39,525 bases of DNA from a virus, in IMG/VR virus record IMGVR_UViG_3300020733_000034, positions 1 through 39,525 of that record, one strand, 5' to 3'. The translations under genes and the position numbers were made by a program. How positions within the stretch are numbered: position 1 is the first letter of the stretch; each line of letters opens with the position of its first letter. The notes beneath the pieces were generated by a model that saw nothing but the letters and a program-made list of their open reading frames with translations, was not told the origin of the DNA and ran no database searches. Of the stretch, positions 31,521 through 39,303 are shown piece by piece.

Positions 31521-32054
31521 ATGAAAAAGAAATTGTTTGTAATTGTTTTGTCGGTTATTTCGATTGGATTATGCTCATGGTTCTCATATAATAATTTTAT
31601 CAGATCTGAGAAATTTACCCATTTTCCAGAATCGGTTAAAATGTATTTCTACATTGAGAAATATTCAAAAGAATATGGTATTCCAAGAAATATTGCTTAT
31701 GGTATACCTTATTATGAAACTAATTATAAAGGCCCTACTGATACTACATATAACCCAAAAAGAACCTCAAAATCTAAGGCTTATGGGGCAATGCAGCTAA
31801 AGTTGAAGACGGCCAATGCTGTATGCGATTCAACTATCACGAGAAAAGAACTATTGAATAATACTGAACTTAATGTAATACTTTCATTCAAACTACTGAA
31901 GACTCTACATGACAAATATGGGAGTTGGAAATTGGCTTTGGGTGCATATAATACAGGTAAACCTGTTGTAAACAAGTATTCAAAAAATATAACCAAATTC
32001 AGTTTAAGAAAAATATTTAAGACACAGAATTACCTATATGCAACAACAAATTAA
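31521..32054 (+). CDS. SLT-type lytic transglycosylase with N-terminal membrane anchor
   Basis: 177 residues. A positively charged start and a hydrophobic helix (residues 5-23) act as signal anchor. The soluble domain has the transglycosylase pattern: IPRNIAYGIPYYETNYKG with catalytic Glu66, AYGAMQLKLKTA (the YGxMQ motif), and LALGAYNTGKPVV (the AYN-x-G motif). It would cleave peptidoglycan in the periplasm of a Gram-negative host. A lysis accessory or entry role is possible. The GH19 enzyme at 37.8 kb is a second muralytic activity. It overlaps the peptidase gene by 17 bases. Confidence 0.83.
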   Translation: MKKKLFVIVLSVISIGLCSWFSYNNFIRSEKFTHFPESVKMYFYIEKYSKEYGIPRNIAYGIPYYETNYKGPTDTTYNPKRTSKSKAYGAMQLKLKTANAVCDSTITRKELLNNTELNVILSFKLLKTLHDKYGSWKLALGAYNTGKPVVNKYSKNITKFSLRKIFKTQNYLYATTN

Positions 32055-32892
32055 AAATTTAATAGATATATTATCAACCCCAACATATTTTGCAAATGAA
32101 GAAAAATTGGTTGAGAAAATATGTAATATTTTAAAAGAAAATGATGTATCGTATGAAGTTGATGATGTCGGTAACATTTATGTAACAAAAGGAGAAGCTG
32201 AATTTTACCCTTGTGTTGTTGCCCATACAGATACAGTACATGAATTGGAATCAATAAATATCAGAGAGACATTAGATCATGGAATGTTATGTCTATCAGC
32301 ATACAACGATAGCGGTATGCCCACAGGTATTGGGGGAGATGATAAATGTGGCGTTTTTGTTTGTCTTGAGGTTATCAAATCCTTAAACAATATTAAGGCT
32401 GTATTTCTGGTAGGTGAAGAATTCGGTTGTTATGGCGCAAGAATGGCCAACCCTATTTTTTTTGATAATGTTGGGTATGCAATACAATTCGATGCCCCAT
32501 ATCATAACTGGGTATCACATGTTTCCTACGGTGTCAAATTGTTTGATGAAAATGGTGAATTCTACAATCATATACAACCAATACTTGAAAAATATATGGG
32601 TAAATACACTCTTGGTAATCATCCATATACAGACGTATGTGTGTTAAAAAATAAATACGATTTTAGTTGTATCAATATTTCTGTTGGATATCACAACATG
32701 CACACAAGAGAAGAATTTGTTGATGTTAACACAACTCTCAGAACTGTTGAAATTGCTAAAGACATGATCAATACATTAGGAACAAAAAAATATGAATTTA
32801 TATCTAAAACCAGGGATGTCTTATTTGAACATATTGATAGTATACAACAATTAAAATACAAATTTTTATCCAGAAAAACAAAAAGCGACTAA
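32038..32892 (+). CDS. Zinc-dependent aminopeptidase (M20/M28/M42-like)
   Basis: 284 residues with the di-zinc ligand order of peptidase T/M20-type enzymes: VVAHTDTVHE (His63, Asp65), GGDDKCGV (Asp101), VGEEFGCYGA (Glu127 as base, Glu128), IQFDAPYHN (Asp152), and a final ligand His in GYHNMHTREE. It is shorter than typical (about 400 residues) because the lid/dimerisation domain is reduced to about 40 residues, leaving mainly the catalytic domain. Phage copies are uncommon; substrates are unknown. Its stop is built into the following terminator. Overlap with the transglycosylase gene suggests one transcript. Confidence 0.82.
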   Translation: MQQQIKNLIDILSTPTYFANEEKLVEKICNILKENDVSYEVDDVGNIYVTKGEAEFYPCVVAHTDTVHELESINIRETLDHGMLCLSAYNDSGMPTGIGGDDKCGVFVCLEVIKSLNNIKAVFLVGEEFGCYGARMANPIFFDNVGYAIQFDAPYHNWVSHVSYGVKLFDENGEFYNHIQPILEKYMGKYTLGNHPYTDVCVLKNKYDFSCINISVGYHNMHTREEFVDVNTTLRTVEIAKDMINTLGTKKYEFISKTRDVLFEHIDSIQQLKYKFLSRKTKSD

Positions 32893-32912
32893 GAATAGTC
32901 GCTTTTTTTTGT
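32881..32912. terminator. Bidirectional terminator
   Basis: AAAAGCGACT (32881-32890) pairs with AGTCGCTTTT (32897-32906) and is followed by further T; the peptidase stop codon lies inside. It also faces the converging gene at 32931. Confidence 0.85.
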
Positions 32913-32930
32913 GATATTGCCAATTAAATA

Positions 32931-33674
32931 TTATTTCTTGTCCATTTTAGCGTTCATAGCTTCCATAGCCTCTTTTTTCTTGTCTTTCATTTGCTTTGGT
33001 GTTAAAGACTCTTTTTTCTCTTCATTAACTGTACCAGTTTTTGCATTTTCCCAAGTACCAGTTTTAGCTTTTGCGGATTCGATATCTTTCATACCACCTG
33101 CACTTTTCAACGATTTTTCAACGTGCTTAGTAGCTTCTTTAGCAACACCTGATGTTGCTTTTGCTGTATCTTTAGTTGCACTCTTTGGAGCACCCATAGA
33201 ATTTTTAACCTCACCAGCTTTCATTCCTTTAACCATGTGAGCTGTAGCATCTGCTGATTTTTTGCTCACACCATCCCATACACCAGTAGCTGCTTTTGCC
33301 TTCTCAATATCTGTAGATTTACCACCAGATTTGATACCATCCTTAGGTGTTTTACCACTCTTCACATTTTTATCCCAAGTACCTTCACCTTTAGTTCCAG
33401 CTACCTTTGTACCAGTAAATTTTTCTTTACCAACTTCTTCATGCATAGAACCTTTAGCCATGTGCTTTGGATTGTGAGCTTCTGGAGCATAAGGTTTCTT
33501 AGGTAAAGCAGTTGCTTCAGCTTCCTTAACTGTTTCATCTTCCTCTTCTTCAGTTTCCATCATAGCTTCATCTTCCATAGGAGTTTCCATCATGGATTCG
33601 TCTTCAACAGATTCGTTTAAGTGTTTATGAATGCTCATCAATTGAGCTTCTGTAATTCTATATTTTACTGCCAT
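32931..33674 (-). CDS. Candidate basic internal head protein with LNE leader
   Basis: 247 residues. The start chosen is ATG 33674, because the longer frame from 33746 crosses the late motif at 33694. The N-terminus MAVKYRITEAQLMSIHKHLNE followed by SVE carries an LNE site. It is followed by a strongly acidic segment (roughly residues 22-50), then a long Lys/Ala/Gly/Thr-rich basic body without Cys or hydrophobic core. Three repeats of a T/A-G-x-W unit are visible (GEGTWDKNVKSG; ATGVWDGVSKK; KTGTWENAKTG). Composition resembles histone-like or T4 IP-type packaged proteins. Removal of the acidic part and packaging with DNA are inferred. Confidence 0.8.
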   Translation of the reverse strand: MAVKYRITEAQLMSIHKHLNESVEDESMMETPMEDEAMMETEEEEDETVKEAEATALPKKPYAPEAHNPKHMAKGSMHEEVGKEKFTGTKVAGTKGEGTWDKNVKSGKTPKDGIKSGGKSTDIEKAKAATGVWDGVSKKSADATAHMVKGMKAGEVKNSMGAPKSATKDTAKATSGVAKEATKHVEKSLKSAGGMKDIESAKAKTGTWENAKTGTVNEEKKESLTPKQMKDKKKEAMEAMNAKMDKK

Positions 33675-33693
33675 AATAAATGATATTTTTATA

Positions 33694-33703
33694 ATAAATA
33701 GTT
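33694..33703 (-). promoter_or_regulatory. Putative late promoter motif
   Basis: AACTATTTAT on the minus strand followed by TATAA, 20 bases before the ATG at 33674. Confidence 0.5.
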
Positions 33704-33723
33704 TATATTTAGCTAAAAGACAT

Positions 33724-33751
33724 AAAAAAAGTGATATTTCTATCACTTTTT
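33724..33751. terminator. Terminator after the zinc-ribbon gene
   Basis: AAAAAGTGATA pairs with TATCACTTTTT around TTTC; A- and T-runs on both sides make it bidirectional. Confidence 0.8.
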
Positions 33752-33753
33752 CT

Positions 33754-34650
33754 TGGAACCTCGTAGATTTTATTATTATTTTAATTTATTCCCACATTTT
33801 GGGCAAAAATTGTAGGATTCTTTCTTAATTTTGGTACCGCAAGAAGTACAATAGTTCTGCACAGCAGCATATTGCACAGGTTCTTGTGATTGCGGCATTA
33901 TTTTCCAGTAGGTTCTGGTTGAGTAATAGGTGTTAAAACTACCATTAACTTCTGTAAATGATTGGTTTGAAACGTCACCCTTTTCAATTCTACCTGTTTC
34001 AATACTTTCTAATGAATCCATGGTTGCTGAACTATTAGAACTTGAACTACGTAATATTCTTGAGCTAACTTGACCAACCATACTCGTGTTATTCAAAGTA
34101 TTGGTAGCGGTAGTCATAACAGTTGGGTTATTTAGAAAGTTATTGGATATTGGTTGACTTGAATACCAGAAAGTATTAGTTGTCAATATTGGGGCAATGT
34201 ATTCATCATAAAATTCGATTTCAACATCACCATTATTAGCTATTGCCTTTTTAACCTCATTCGAAGCACCAACTTCATATGTTGAAAATAAAAATTTATT
34301 GTTATTATCAATAAATCTATCCAAGAATATGCGTTGACCTGGTTTCAAATAGATACCTCTGGTTGAGATATAATTTCCGTTTAATTTTATTTTTACGAGA
34401 ACAGATGTGGTTTTTGGATTGAACAGTTCAATCTCGAATTCTTGTTTATCATTCATGTAAACAGTATTGTTGTACTGTTTAACTCTGTTTTTACCGACTG
34501 TTAAATATGCAGACGGTGTTGACCCATTGTTATAGGTGTACGTTGTGTGATACATATATTTTTCCTCTTTTTTTAATTTACCTACCTTTTTGTTGCCAGT
34601 TAGACAACTCCAAAGCCACAAGGACTCAAGGCAAATAACACGAGGTTCCA
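33754..34650. repeat. 11-bp inverted repeat flanking the zinc-ribbon gene
   Basis: TGGAACCTCGT at 33754-33764 and its reverse complement ACGAGGTTCCA at 34640-34650 bracket exactly one gene with its leader and tail. Only these two copies were noticed by eye. Confidence 0.5.
33776..34555 (-). CDS. Conserved phage protein with C-terminal zinc ribbon
   Basis: 259 residues; start at ATG 34555 (KYM|YHTTYTYNNG). A purine-rich AAAGAGGA lies before it, one of the few Shine-Dalgarno-like sites here. The longer frame to 34744 would need a leader crossing the divergent promoter of the helicase. The N-terminal about 130 residues form a beta-rich domain (LTVGKNRVKQYNNTVYMNDKQ; EFEIELFNP; RGIYLKPGQRIFLDRF; GDVEIEFYDEY). 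A Ser/Thr/Asn-rich linker follows, then a C-terminal zinc ribbon CTSCGTKIKKESYNFCPKCG. From memory this beta domain is widespread in large environmental phages, function unknown. An 11-bp inverted repeat flanks the gene. Confidence 0.85.
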   Translation of the reverse strand: MYHTTYTYNNGSTPSAYLTVGKNRVKQYNNTVYMNDKQEFEIELFNPKTTSVLVKIKLNGNYISTRGIYLKPGQRIFLDRFIDNNNKFLFSTYEVGASNEVKKAIANNGDVEIEFYDEYIAPILTTNTFWYSSQPISNNFLNNPTVMTTATNTLNNTSMVGQVSSRILRSSSSNSSATMDSLESIETGRIEKGDVSNQSFTEVNGSFNTYYSTRTYWKIMPQSQEPVQYAAVQNYCTSCGTKIKKESYNFCPKCGNKLK

Positions 34651-34660
34651 GCAATAAATA
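34560..34660 (-). other. Unusual GC-richer leader region with possible RNA structure
   Basis: On the minus strand this stretch between the helicase promoter and the ATG at 34555 contains CTTT..GTTG/CAAC..AAAG (a stem around TCTAACTGG) and two TTGC-N(5-7)-CCTnGTG units. It is markedly less AT-rich than the surroundings. No tRNA could be folded from it. A late-like TATATTTAT lies near 34656-34664, so it may be a structured 5' leader. Confidence 0.35.
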
Positions 34661-34691
34661 TAATAATGGGTCAAAAAAAATAAACATTATT

Positions 34692-34722
34692 TTTGTGTTT
34701 TGGAAAATATTTCTTACATTTG
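34692..34722 (+). promoter_or_regulatory. Bacteroidota-type promoter for the helicase
   Basis: TTTG (34692-34695), 19 bases, TACATTTG (34715-34722); ATG 34743 follows 21 bases later. The -7 element and spacing match those before clpC-N (26815). Confidence 0.7.
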
Positions 34723-34742
34723 TTGAAAATAGAAAAAATATC

Positions 34743-37184
34743 ATGGCAAATTACACCGATGAACAATTAGATTTTATCAATTATTCTGGCACCGATTCAA
34801 TAATTCTTTCCGCAACAGCTGGCTCAGGTAAAGAACAACCTTTATTTTGTAAAGTTTTAACGCCAAATGGTTGGGTTAGAATGGGCGACCTTAAATGTGG
34901 CGATGAAGTTTTAACACCAACAGGTGAAATTAGTAAAATAACTAATATATATCCACAAGGTATAAAAGAAGTATTTAAAATAACTTTTAGTGATGGTTCA
35001 TTTACTTATGCTGGACACGAACACCTTTGGAAAGTTCAAACCAGAAACCAAAGATCCACATATAGTAAGAATTATAGTGTTTTAACAACTGATAAAATAG
35101 CACAAAAATTGTTTAAAACTGATTCAAGAGGTATTAAATATAAATTTTATTATATACCCTTGACTGACATAGCATATAAAGAAAAAAACTTACCAATAGA
35201 CCCATATTTATTAGGTTGTTTACTTGGTGATGGTGGTATGAGTCGTAATTCACAAGTAACTTTTACCAATAGTGATCAGTTAATTTTAGATGAAATAAAA
35301 AAATTAATTGAAAAATATGATTTGAAATTAAAAGAAAAAAAAGGTGATCCTGGAAATTACTATATATCTAAAGAAATACCTAATCATAAAAATGAATTAA
35401 TCGATCAATTAAGATCATTAGGTTTAATGGAACATCTATCGGTTGGTAAATTTATACCAAAAGAATATTTAACAGCATCTAAAGAACAAAGATTAAGGTT
35501 ATTAAACGGTTTATTAGATACAGATGGTTATGTTGATAAAAATTCGGTGTACATAACATTATCTTCAAAACAAATGTCGGATGATATTGTTGAATTGGTT
35601 AATTCTATTGGTGGAATTGTTTATGTTACATTAAAAAAAGGTAGATATAAAAAAAATGGTATATATGTAGATTGTAATCAGGCTTATGTAATGTCTATAT
35701 GTCTTCCTAAAGAATTAAAATATAAAGCATTTACACTACCAAGGAAAAAAGATTTATTAGCTGATAAGGGTAAGACATATATACCCTATAGAGCTTTTGA
35801 TAAAATTGAGTTTTATGATAATGTTGAATGTCAATGTATTGAAATAGATCACACCGATCATCTTTATGTAACAGATAATCATATTGTTACACATAATACA
35901 CATTCAACTGTTGGTAGATTAAATAAAATGGTTGACGATGGAGTGGATCCTCAAAAAATCATATTTTTTAGCTTTACAAATGACGCTGTTGATGAATTAA
36001 AACGCCGTATCAAACATGACGTTAAAATCACAACAATTCATAGTTTCACAGCTTCTTTACTTGGCAAAATGGGCAGATTTAAAAAGATTGCCACATTTTA
36101 TGATTTTGTGAACTGGTATAAAGAAAAATATAAACCAGCTCCAAGAGCACCCAAAAATATTAAAGATGAATATCAACAAATGTTAACCTTCTTTTATGAA
36201 GAAGGAAATCAGGTATCAGCATCGTTCTCAGCGTTTAAATTACAAACATCAGATGGATTCAAATTACCAAAGCCTGAACATTACGTTGATTACGATAAAT
36301 TCCTAAGAGAAACTCAATCAAGAGATTTTGCTGACATGTTGATAGACACTGAAAAGCTATCACGTGATCCAAAATATATTAAATATTTTGAGGGTCTTTA
36401 CGACCACATATTTGTTGATGAATACCAAGATACATCAACTTTACAACTAAAAATATTGTTGGCTATAAAAGCCAAACAATACTATCTTATTGGTGACGAA
36501 AATCAATCTATTTATGGGTTCTCAGGTGCAAACTGTGATATGATTGAACAACTACTTACATCAAAACATAAGACCACAAGAATGACCTTAACAAAAAACT
36601 TCAGGTCTGATAAAAAAATAGTTGAACACGCTAATAAGTACAGTAAAATCACAGCTATACCACACTCTGAAAATGATGGTAGTGTTAAATATGATCTTAT
36701 TGATAAGTTTGATTTAATTGAAATGATAAATGATGATAGACCATTGGCAATTCTTGTTAGAACCAATAATGTTATTAAAGACCTCGAAGAATATTGTCTT
36801 AAAAGTAAACTTAAGATAAGATATAATAATTTTATAACTAATGATGAGCTTAGGCATATTAAGGAAAACAATATAAATCCATCGTTGAAACGTAGATTGG
36901 ATAGAATTACCTCATATTTTGTTAGCGTTGAAAAACTGGTACAGTTTATTGAAGCAAACAAAGAGTCAATGAAATTTATTACCAGTATCCACAAAAGTAA
37001 GGGTAGAGAATTCCCAAGATGTGTTATTGTTAATTCGCTCGATCCAGAATTAGCAGAAAGATATGGTGTTGATGATGATTACACTTACTTAACTAAAGAT
37101 GGTGACATTGACCAAGAAGAAAGAAATGTTCACTATGTGGCCGTAACAAGACCAATGCACGAAGTTTACTTCATGATATTTTAA
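34743..37184 (+). CDS. SF1 (UvrD/Rep-like) DNA helicase with in-frame intein
   Basis: 813 residues as precursor. The start chosen is ATG 34743; an in-frame extension to 34590 precedes the promoter. Extein 1-30 ends at Walker A ATAGSGK and resumes at Thr386 (THSTVGRLNKM). Helicase motifs are intact: Ia FSFTNDAVDELKRR, TIHSF, II IFVDEYQDTS, III LIGDENQSIYGFSGA, IV TKNFRSDKKIV, V SIHKSKGREFPRCVIVNS and VI VHYVAVTRP. Mature length is about 458 residues, much smaller than UvrD and near T4 Dda, so it may be a compact replication or recombination helicase. Splicing must restore GKT for ATP binding. A terminator follows directly. Confidence 0.94.
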   Translation: MANYTDEQLDFINYSGTDSIILSATAGSGKEQPLFCKVLTPNGWVRMGDLKCGDEVLTPTGEISKITNIYPQGIKEVFKITFSDGSFTYAGHEHLWKVQTRNQRSTYSKNYSVLTTDKIAQKLFKTDSRGIKYKFYYIPLTDIAYKEKNLPIDPYLLGCLLGDGGMSRNSQVTFTNSDQLILDEIKKLIEKYDLKLKEKKGDPGNYYISKEIPNHKNELIDQLRSLGLMEHLSVGKFIPKEYLTASKEQRLRLLNGLLDTDGYVDKNSVYITLSSKQMSDDIVELVNSIGGIVYVTLKKGRYKKNGIYVDCNQAYVMSICLPKELKYKAFTLPRKKDLLADKGKTYIPYRAFDKIEFYDNVECQCIEIDHTDHLYVTDNHIVTHNTHSTVGRLNKMVDDGVDPQKIIFFSFTNDAVDELKRRIKHDVKITTIHSFTASLLGKMGRFKKIATFYDFVNWYKEKYKPAPRAPKNIKDEYQQMLTFFYEEGNQVSASFSAFKLQTSDGFKLPKPEHYVDYDKFLRETQSRDFADMLIDTEKLSRDPKYIKYFEGLYDHIFVDEYQDTSTLQLKILLAIKAKQYYLIGDENQSIYGFSGANCDMIEQLLTSKHKTTRMTLTKNFRSDKKIVEHANKYSKITAIPHSENDGSVKYDLIDKFDLIEMINDDRPLAILVRTNNVIKDLEEYCLKSKLKIRYNNFITNDELRHIKENNINPSLKRRLDRITSYFVSVEKLVQFIEANKESMKFITSIHKSKGREFPRCVIVNSLDPELAERYGVDDDYTYLTKDGDIDQEERNVHYVAVTRPMHEVYFMIF
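34833..35897 (+). mobile_element. Class 3-like intein with LAGLIDADG endonuclease in the helicase P-loop (355 aa)
   Basis: Inserted between Lys30 and Thr of GSGK|T. It begins EQPLFCKVLTPNGWVRMGDL with no Cys/Ser at position 1. It has block B GHEHLWKV (Trp), a Cys in ECQCIEIDHTDHLYVT and Thr in VTHN|T. This is the W-C-T set of class 3 inteins, where an internal Cys starts the reaction. LAGLIDADG-type motifs are LLGCLLGDGG and LLNGLLDTDGYV. Confidence 0.88.
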
Positions 37185-37190
37185 AAGAAA

Positions 37191-37217
37191 AACCCAACTT
37201 AATGTTGGGTTTTTTTA
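37191..37217. terminator. Terminator after the helicase
   Basis: AACCCAAC and GTTGGGTT around TTAAT with T-runs; bidirectional for the basic-protein gene that follows on the other strand. Confidence 0.85.
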
Positions 37218-37218
37218 A

Positions 37219-37359
37219 TTAACGACCTTGTCCTCTATAACGTTTCAAATAATTTTTAGAACCTTTGTTCCTACCAGCTTTGTTTTTCGAGTGAATTCCT
37301 GGTCTTCTTCTTGATTCTTTCCTTGCGAAAGTTCCTGCATTTGATGTTTCTTTTGCCAT
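37219..37359 (-). CDS. Very basic small protein (46 aa)
   Basis: 46 residues: MAKETSNAGTFARKESRRRP, GIHSKNKAGRNKGSKNYLKR, YRGQGR. The net charge is strongly positive and the pattern (R/K-PG-H-x-K-NK, then SKNY-K-x-YRGQGR) matches, from memory, small proteins of Bacteroidota and their phages of unknown function. The ORF ends at a terminator and begins 3 bases from the next gene's stop. Nucleic-acid or ribosome binding is likely from charge, but that is inference. Confidence 0.7.
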   Translation of the reverse strand: MAKETSNAGTFARKESRRRPGIHSKNKAGRNKGSKNYLKRYRGQGR

Positions 37360-37362
37360 TTT

Positions 37363-37803
37363 TTAGAATAGTTTTTTAATCTTATTTATTTCCTCATTTA
37401 AACTGCCTTCAGTAGGCATTTCCTTACATTTCTTTCCGCAATGGGAACAATATTCATTATTTACAATTTCTTGTTGGCAACATTGTGATAATCTTGGAGC
37501 TTCGCCAAATACCTCACCTAAAGCTCCAGCTCTCGTACTCATCCATGATGATTCGCTTATATCTCCTTGAAAATCATAGTTTTTAGTATATTTTCCAGAT
37601 TCTTCAGCATCATGCTTGTTAATCATAGTATCTTCAAAACCCTTATCTATATTTTTATAAACTTTATTGATATCCTCGACACACATTTCTTGAAAACGTT
37701 GAGCTGACACAATATTAATTGTGAATTTTTCACCGTTTTTTGCTTTTTCCATGGCCTGATTCAGATTCCAGCCTATATTCCTGATTAATTCTTCAAAATT
37801 CAT
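37363..37803 (-). CDS. Hypothetical protein with zinc-ribbon tail (146 aa)
   Basis: 146 residues: a helical N-terminal half (RNIGWNLNQAMEKAKNGEKF; RFQEMCVEDINKVY), a middle with GDISESSWMSTRAGALGEVFGEA, then a Cys-rich CCQQEIVNNEYCSHCGKKC segment typical of zinc-ribbon motifs. The closing GSLNEEINKIKKLF contains an LNE tripeptide. It shares with the gene at 33776 a C-terminal metal-binding knot. The start is ATG 37803, next to a palindromic late-motif region (37820-37831) shared with the endolysin. Function unknown. Confidence 0.75.
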   Translation of the reverse strand: MNFEELIRNIGWNLNQAMEKAKNGEKFTINIVSAQRFQEMCVEDINKVYKNIDKGFEDTMINKHDAEESGKYTKNYDFQGDISESSWMSTRAGALGEVFGEAPRLSQCCQQEIVNNEYCSHCGKKCKEMPTEGSLNEEINKIKKLF

Positions 37804-37819
37804 GTTCTTTTGATTTAAT

Positions 37820-37831
37820 ATAAATATTTAT
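37820..37831. promoter_or_regulatory. Divergent late promoter-like palindrome
   Basis: ATAAATATTTAT reads as the late-type motif on both strands, between the divergent genes at 37803 and 37849. Confidence 0.45.
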
Positions 37832-37848
37832 AAATAAATTAAAAGTTT

Positions 37849-38430
37849 ATGACAAAAGAATTAATTATCAAAACAACAGGTTGCTCAGACGCATTGGCTG
37901 AGAAATTCTTACCACATATCATAGAAACATGTGCTAAGTATGAAATTAACACCCCAGCAAGACAAGTTGCTTTTTTAGCACAAGTTGGGCATGAATCAGG
38001 TAGTCTTTTCTACACTGAAGAACTTGCTTCAGGTGAAGCATATAATAACAGAAAAGATCTTGGAAACATCAACCCAGGTGACGGCCCTAAATACAAGGGT
38101 AGAGGTCTTATCCAAATCACTGGTAAAGCTAACTACAAATCTTTATCTGAATCTTTTGGAACTGACTTTGTCAACAACCCAACACTTTTGGGTGGTAAAA
38201 GTTCTAAGGTATCATCTGATGAACAATTGAAATGGTCTACAATGTCTGCTGGTTGGTTCTGGAACAAAACTCATTTGAATGAACTTGCTGATAAATTGGA
38301 TTTAACCAAAAAGGTTACTGATGAACCAAATCTTACTAACTTCAAAACAATCACTAAAAAAATCAATGGTGGTTACAACGGACTTGAAGATAGACAAGCT
38401 CGATTCGAAAAAGGAAGAACAATAGCTTAA
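37849..38430 (+). CDS. GH19-family endolysin
   Basis: 193 residues of the chitinase/lysozyme GH19 fold. Landmarks are ARQVAFLAQVGHESGSLFYTEE (catalytic Glu49 in HES, second acid Glu57 or 58), PKYKGRGLIQITGKANYKSL (the GRG-x-IQ-x-T-G-x-NY signature) and MSAGWFWNKTHLNELAD. No signal peptide or cell-wall-binding domain is visible, so it would need a holin, unidentified here, or passive release to reach peptidoglycan. Codon usage is regular and less AT-biased than the small genes, suggesting strong late expression. A perfect terminator follows. Confidence 0.93.
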   Translation: MTKELIIKTTGCSDALAEKFLPHIIETCAKYEINTPARQVAFLAQVGHESGSLFYTEELASGEAYNNRKDLGNINPGDGPKYKGRGLIQITGKANYKSLSESFGTDFVNNPTLLGGKSSKVSSDEQLKWSTMSAGWFWNKTHLNELADKLDLTKKVTDEPNLTNFKTITKKINGGYNGLEDRQARFEKGRTIA

Positions 38431-38434
38431 ATGA

Positions 38435-38462
38435 AAAAGGGATCAAATTTGATCCCTTTTTT
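38435..38462. terminator. Bidirectional terminator
   Basis: Perfect palindrome AAAAAGGGATCAAA/TTTGATCCCTTTTT between converging genes. Confidence 0.9.
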
Positions 38463-39286
38463 TATTTCTTTTTCTTATCTTCACCAACCATCTTGGATAC
38501 TGGTTTATTTGACCATGTCTTACAAGCCCAATATCTTGCCTTCCAACGAGGGCCTGGATTCTCACAATGGTGTCTTGCCCTAAAACTTTTCTTTCTCTTT
38601 GGATTGTCTCTTTTAATTTCCATATTAGGATCCCCAAATTCAACCTTTACCACATTACCCTTACCGTTTTTAACGTGAACCTTATATTTCTTAACATCAC
38701 CTTTGGAAATCTTTCCAAGCGATACTTTTCTACCTTTATATTCAGCTTCGTTTAGGTTTTCTTCTGTCATCATATAATATTCTGCCAAAGCTTCATTAAC
38801 CATATCAGTTAACTTATTAGGAGTAATTTTACCTTCACAAAGTCTACCATTAGTAACCACCAAATCCTCAATAGCATATTCACCAGTTTCTTCCTTGATA
38901 ATTTCATCAACCAGAGCAAAGAAATTTTCATTAGTAAAACCCAAAGCCATATTTGTCGGAGCCTTATCGTTACCAGCACCCTTGAATTCGTTCATGATAA
39001 AATCAAATACTTGATCAATACTTTCTTTAGCTGTAGCCATGTGATCTTCAGCCCAATCATGACCATTTTCAAGCAACTCATGAACTTCTTCTTTATTTAA
39101 TTCCAATAATTTACCTGTTTGTCTGTGAATTTGCATCAAATTACCAAAAAACATGTATCTATCGGTCATATCACCTTCTGACTTATCTTCCATGTCAGGC
39201 ATTTCAGCTTCGTTGACTTTAGACTTTTTAGACAACAAACTACCATTCTTTCCTTCATTTATAATCTTGATATTCTTGATTCTCAT
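38462..39286 (-). CDS. Virion-type protein with INE leader and conserved basic C-terminal module
   Basis: 274 residues. The start MRIKNIKIINE has an I-N-E tripeptide at residues 9-11 like other internal-head candidates. A helical domain has DWAEDHMATAKESIDQVFDFI, of the kind seen in environmental phage virion proteins. The C-terminal module is striking: KVHVKNGKGNVVKVEFGDPN, KRKKSFRARHHCENPGPRWK and ARYWACKTWSN. From memory it matches a module common in T4-like and other large phages, and the spacing of Cys and His hints at metal binding. No function is established. A late motif (39304-39313) precedes it. Confidence 0.83.
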   Translation of the reverse strand: MRIKNIKIINEGKNGSLLSKKSKVNEAEMPDMEDKSEGDMTDRYMFFGNLMQIHRQTGKLLELNKEEVHELLENGHDWAEDHMATAKESIDQVFDFIMNEFKGAGNDKAPTNMALGFTNENFFALVDEIIKEETGEYAIEDLVVTNGRLCEGKITPNKLTDMVNEALAEYYMMTEENLNEAEYKGRKVSLGKISKGDVKKYKVHVKNGKGNVVKVEFGDPNMEIKRDNPKRKKSFRARHHCENPGPRWKARYWACKTWSNKPVSKMVGEDKKKK

Positions 39287-39303
39287 AATTAATTTGTTTT
39301 ATA

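Noticed and set aside
34590-34675. A tRNA gene in the GC-richer leader
   Set aside because: No acceptor stem, no TTCRANY T-loop and no anticodon arm could be fitted on either strand.
34590-34742. Longer N-terminus for the helicase
   Set aside because: The extension is upstream of and through the promoter at 34692-34722; MANYTDEQLDFI is a typical helicase start at 34743.
34556-34744. Longer N-terminus for the zinc-ribbon protein
   Set aside because: It would overlap the divergent helicase promoter and code a hydrophobic, atypical leader; ATG 34555 has the purine-rich ribosome-binding-like site.
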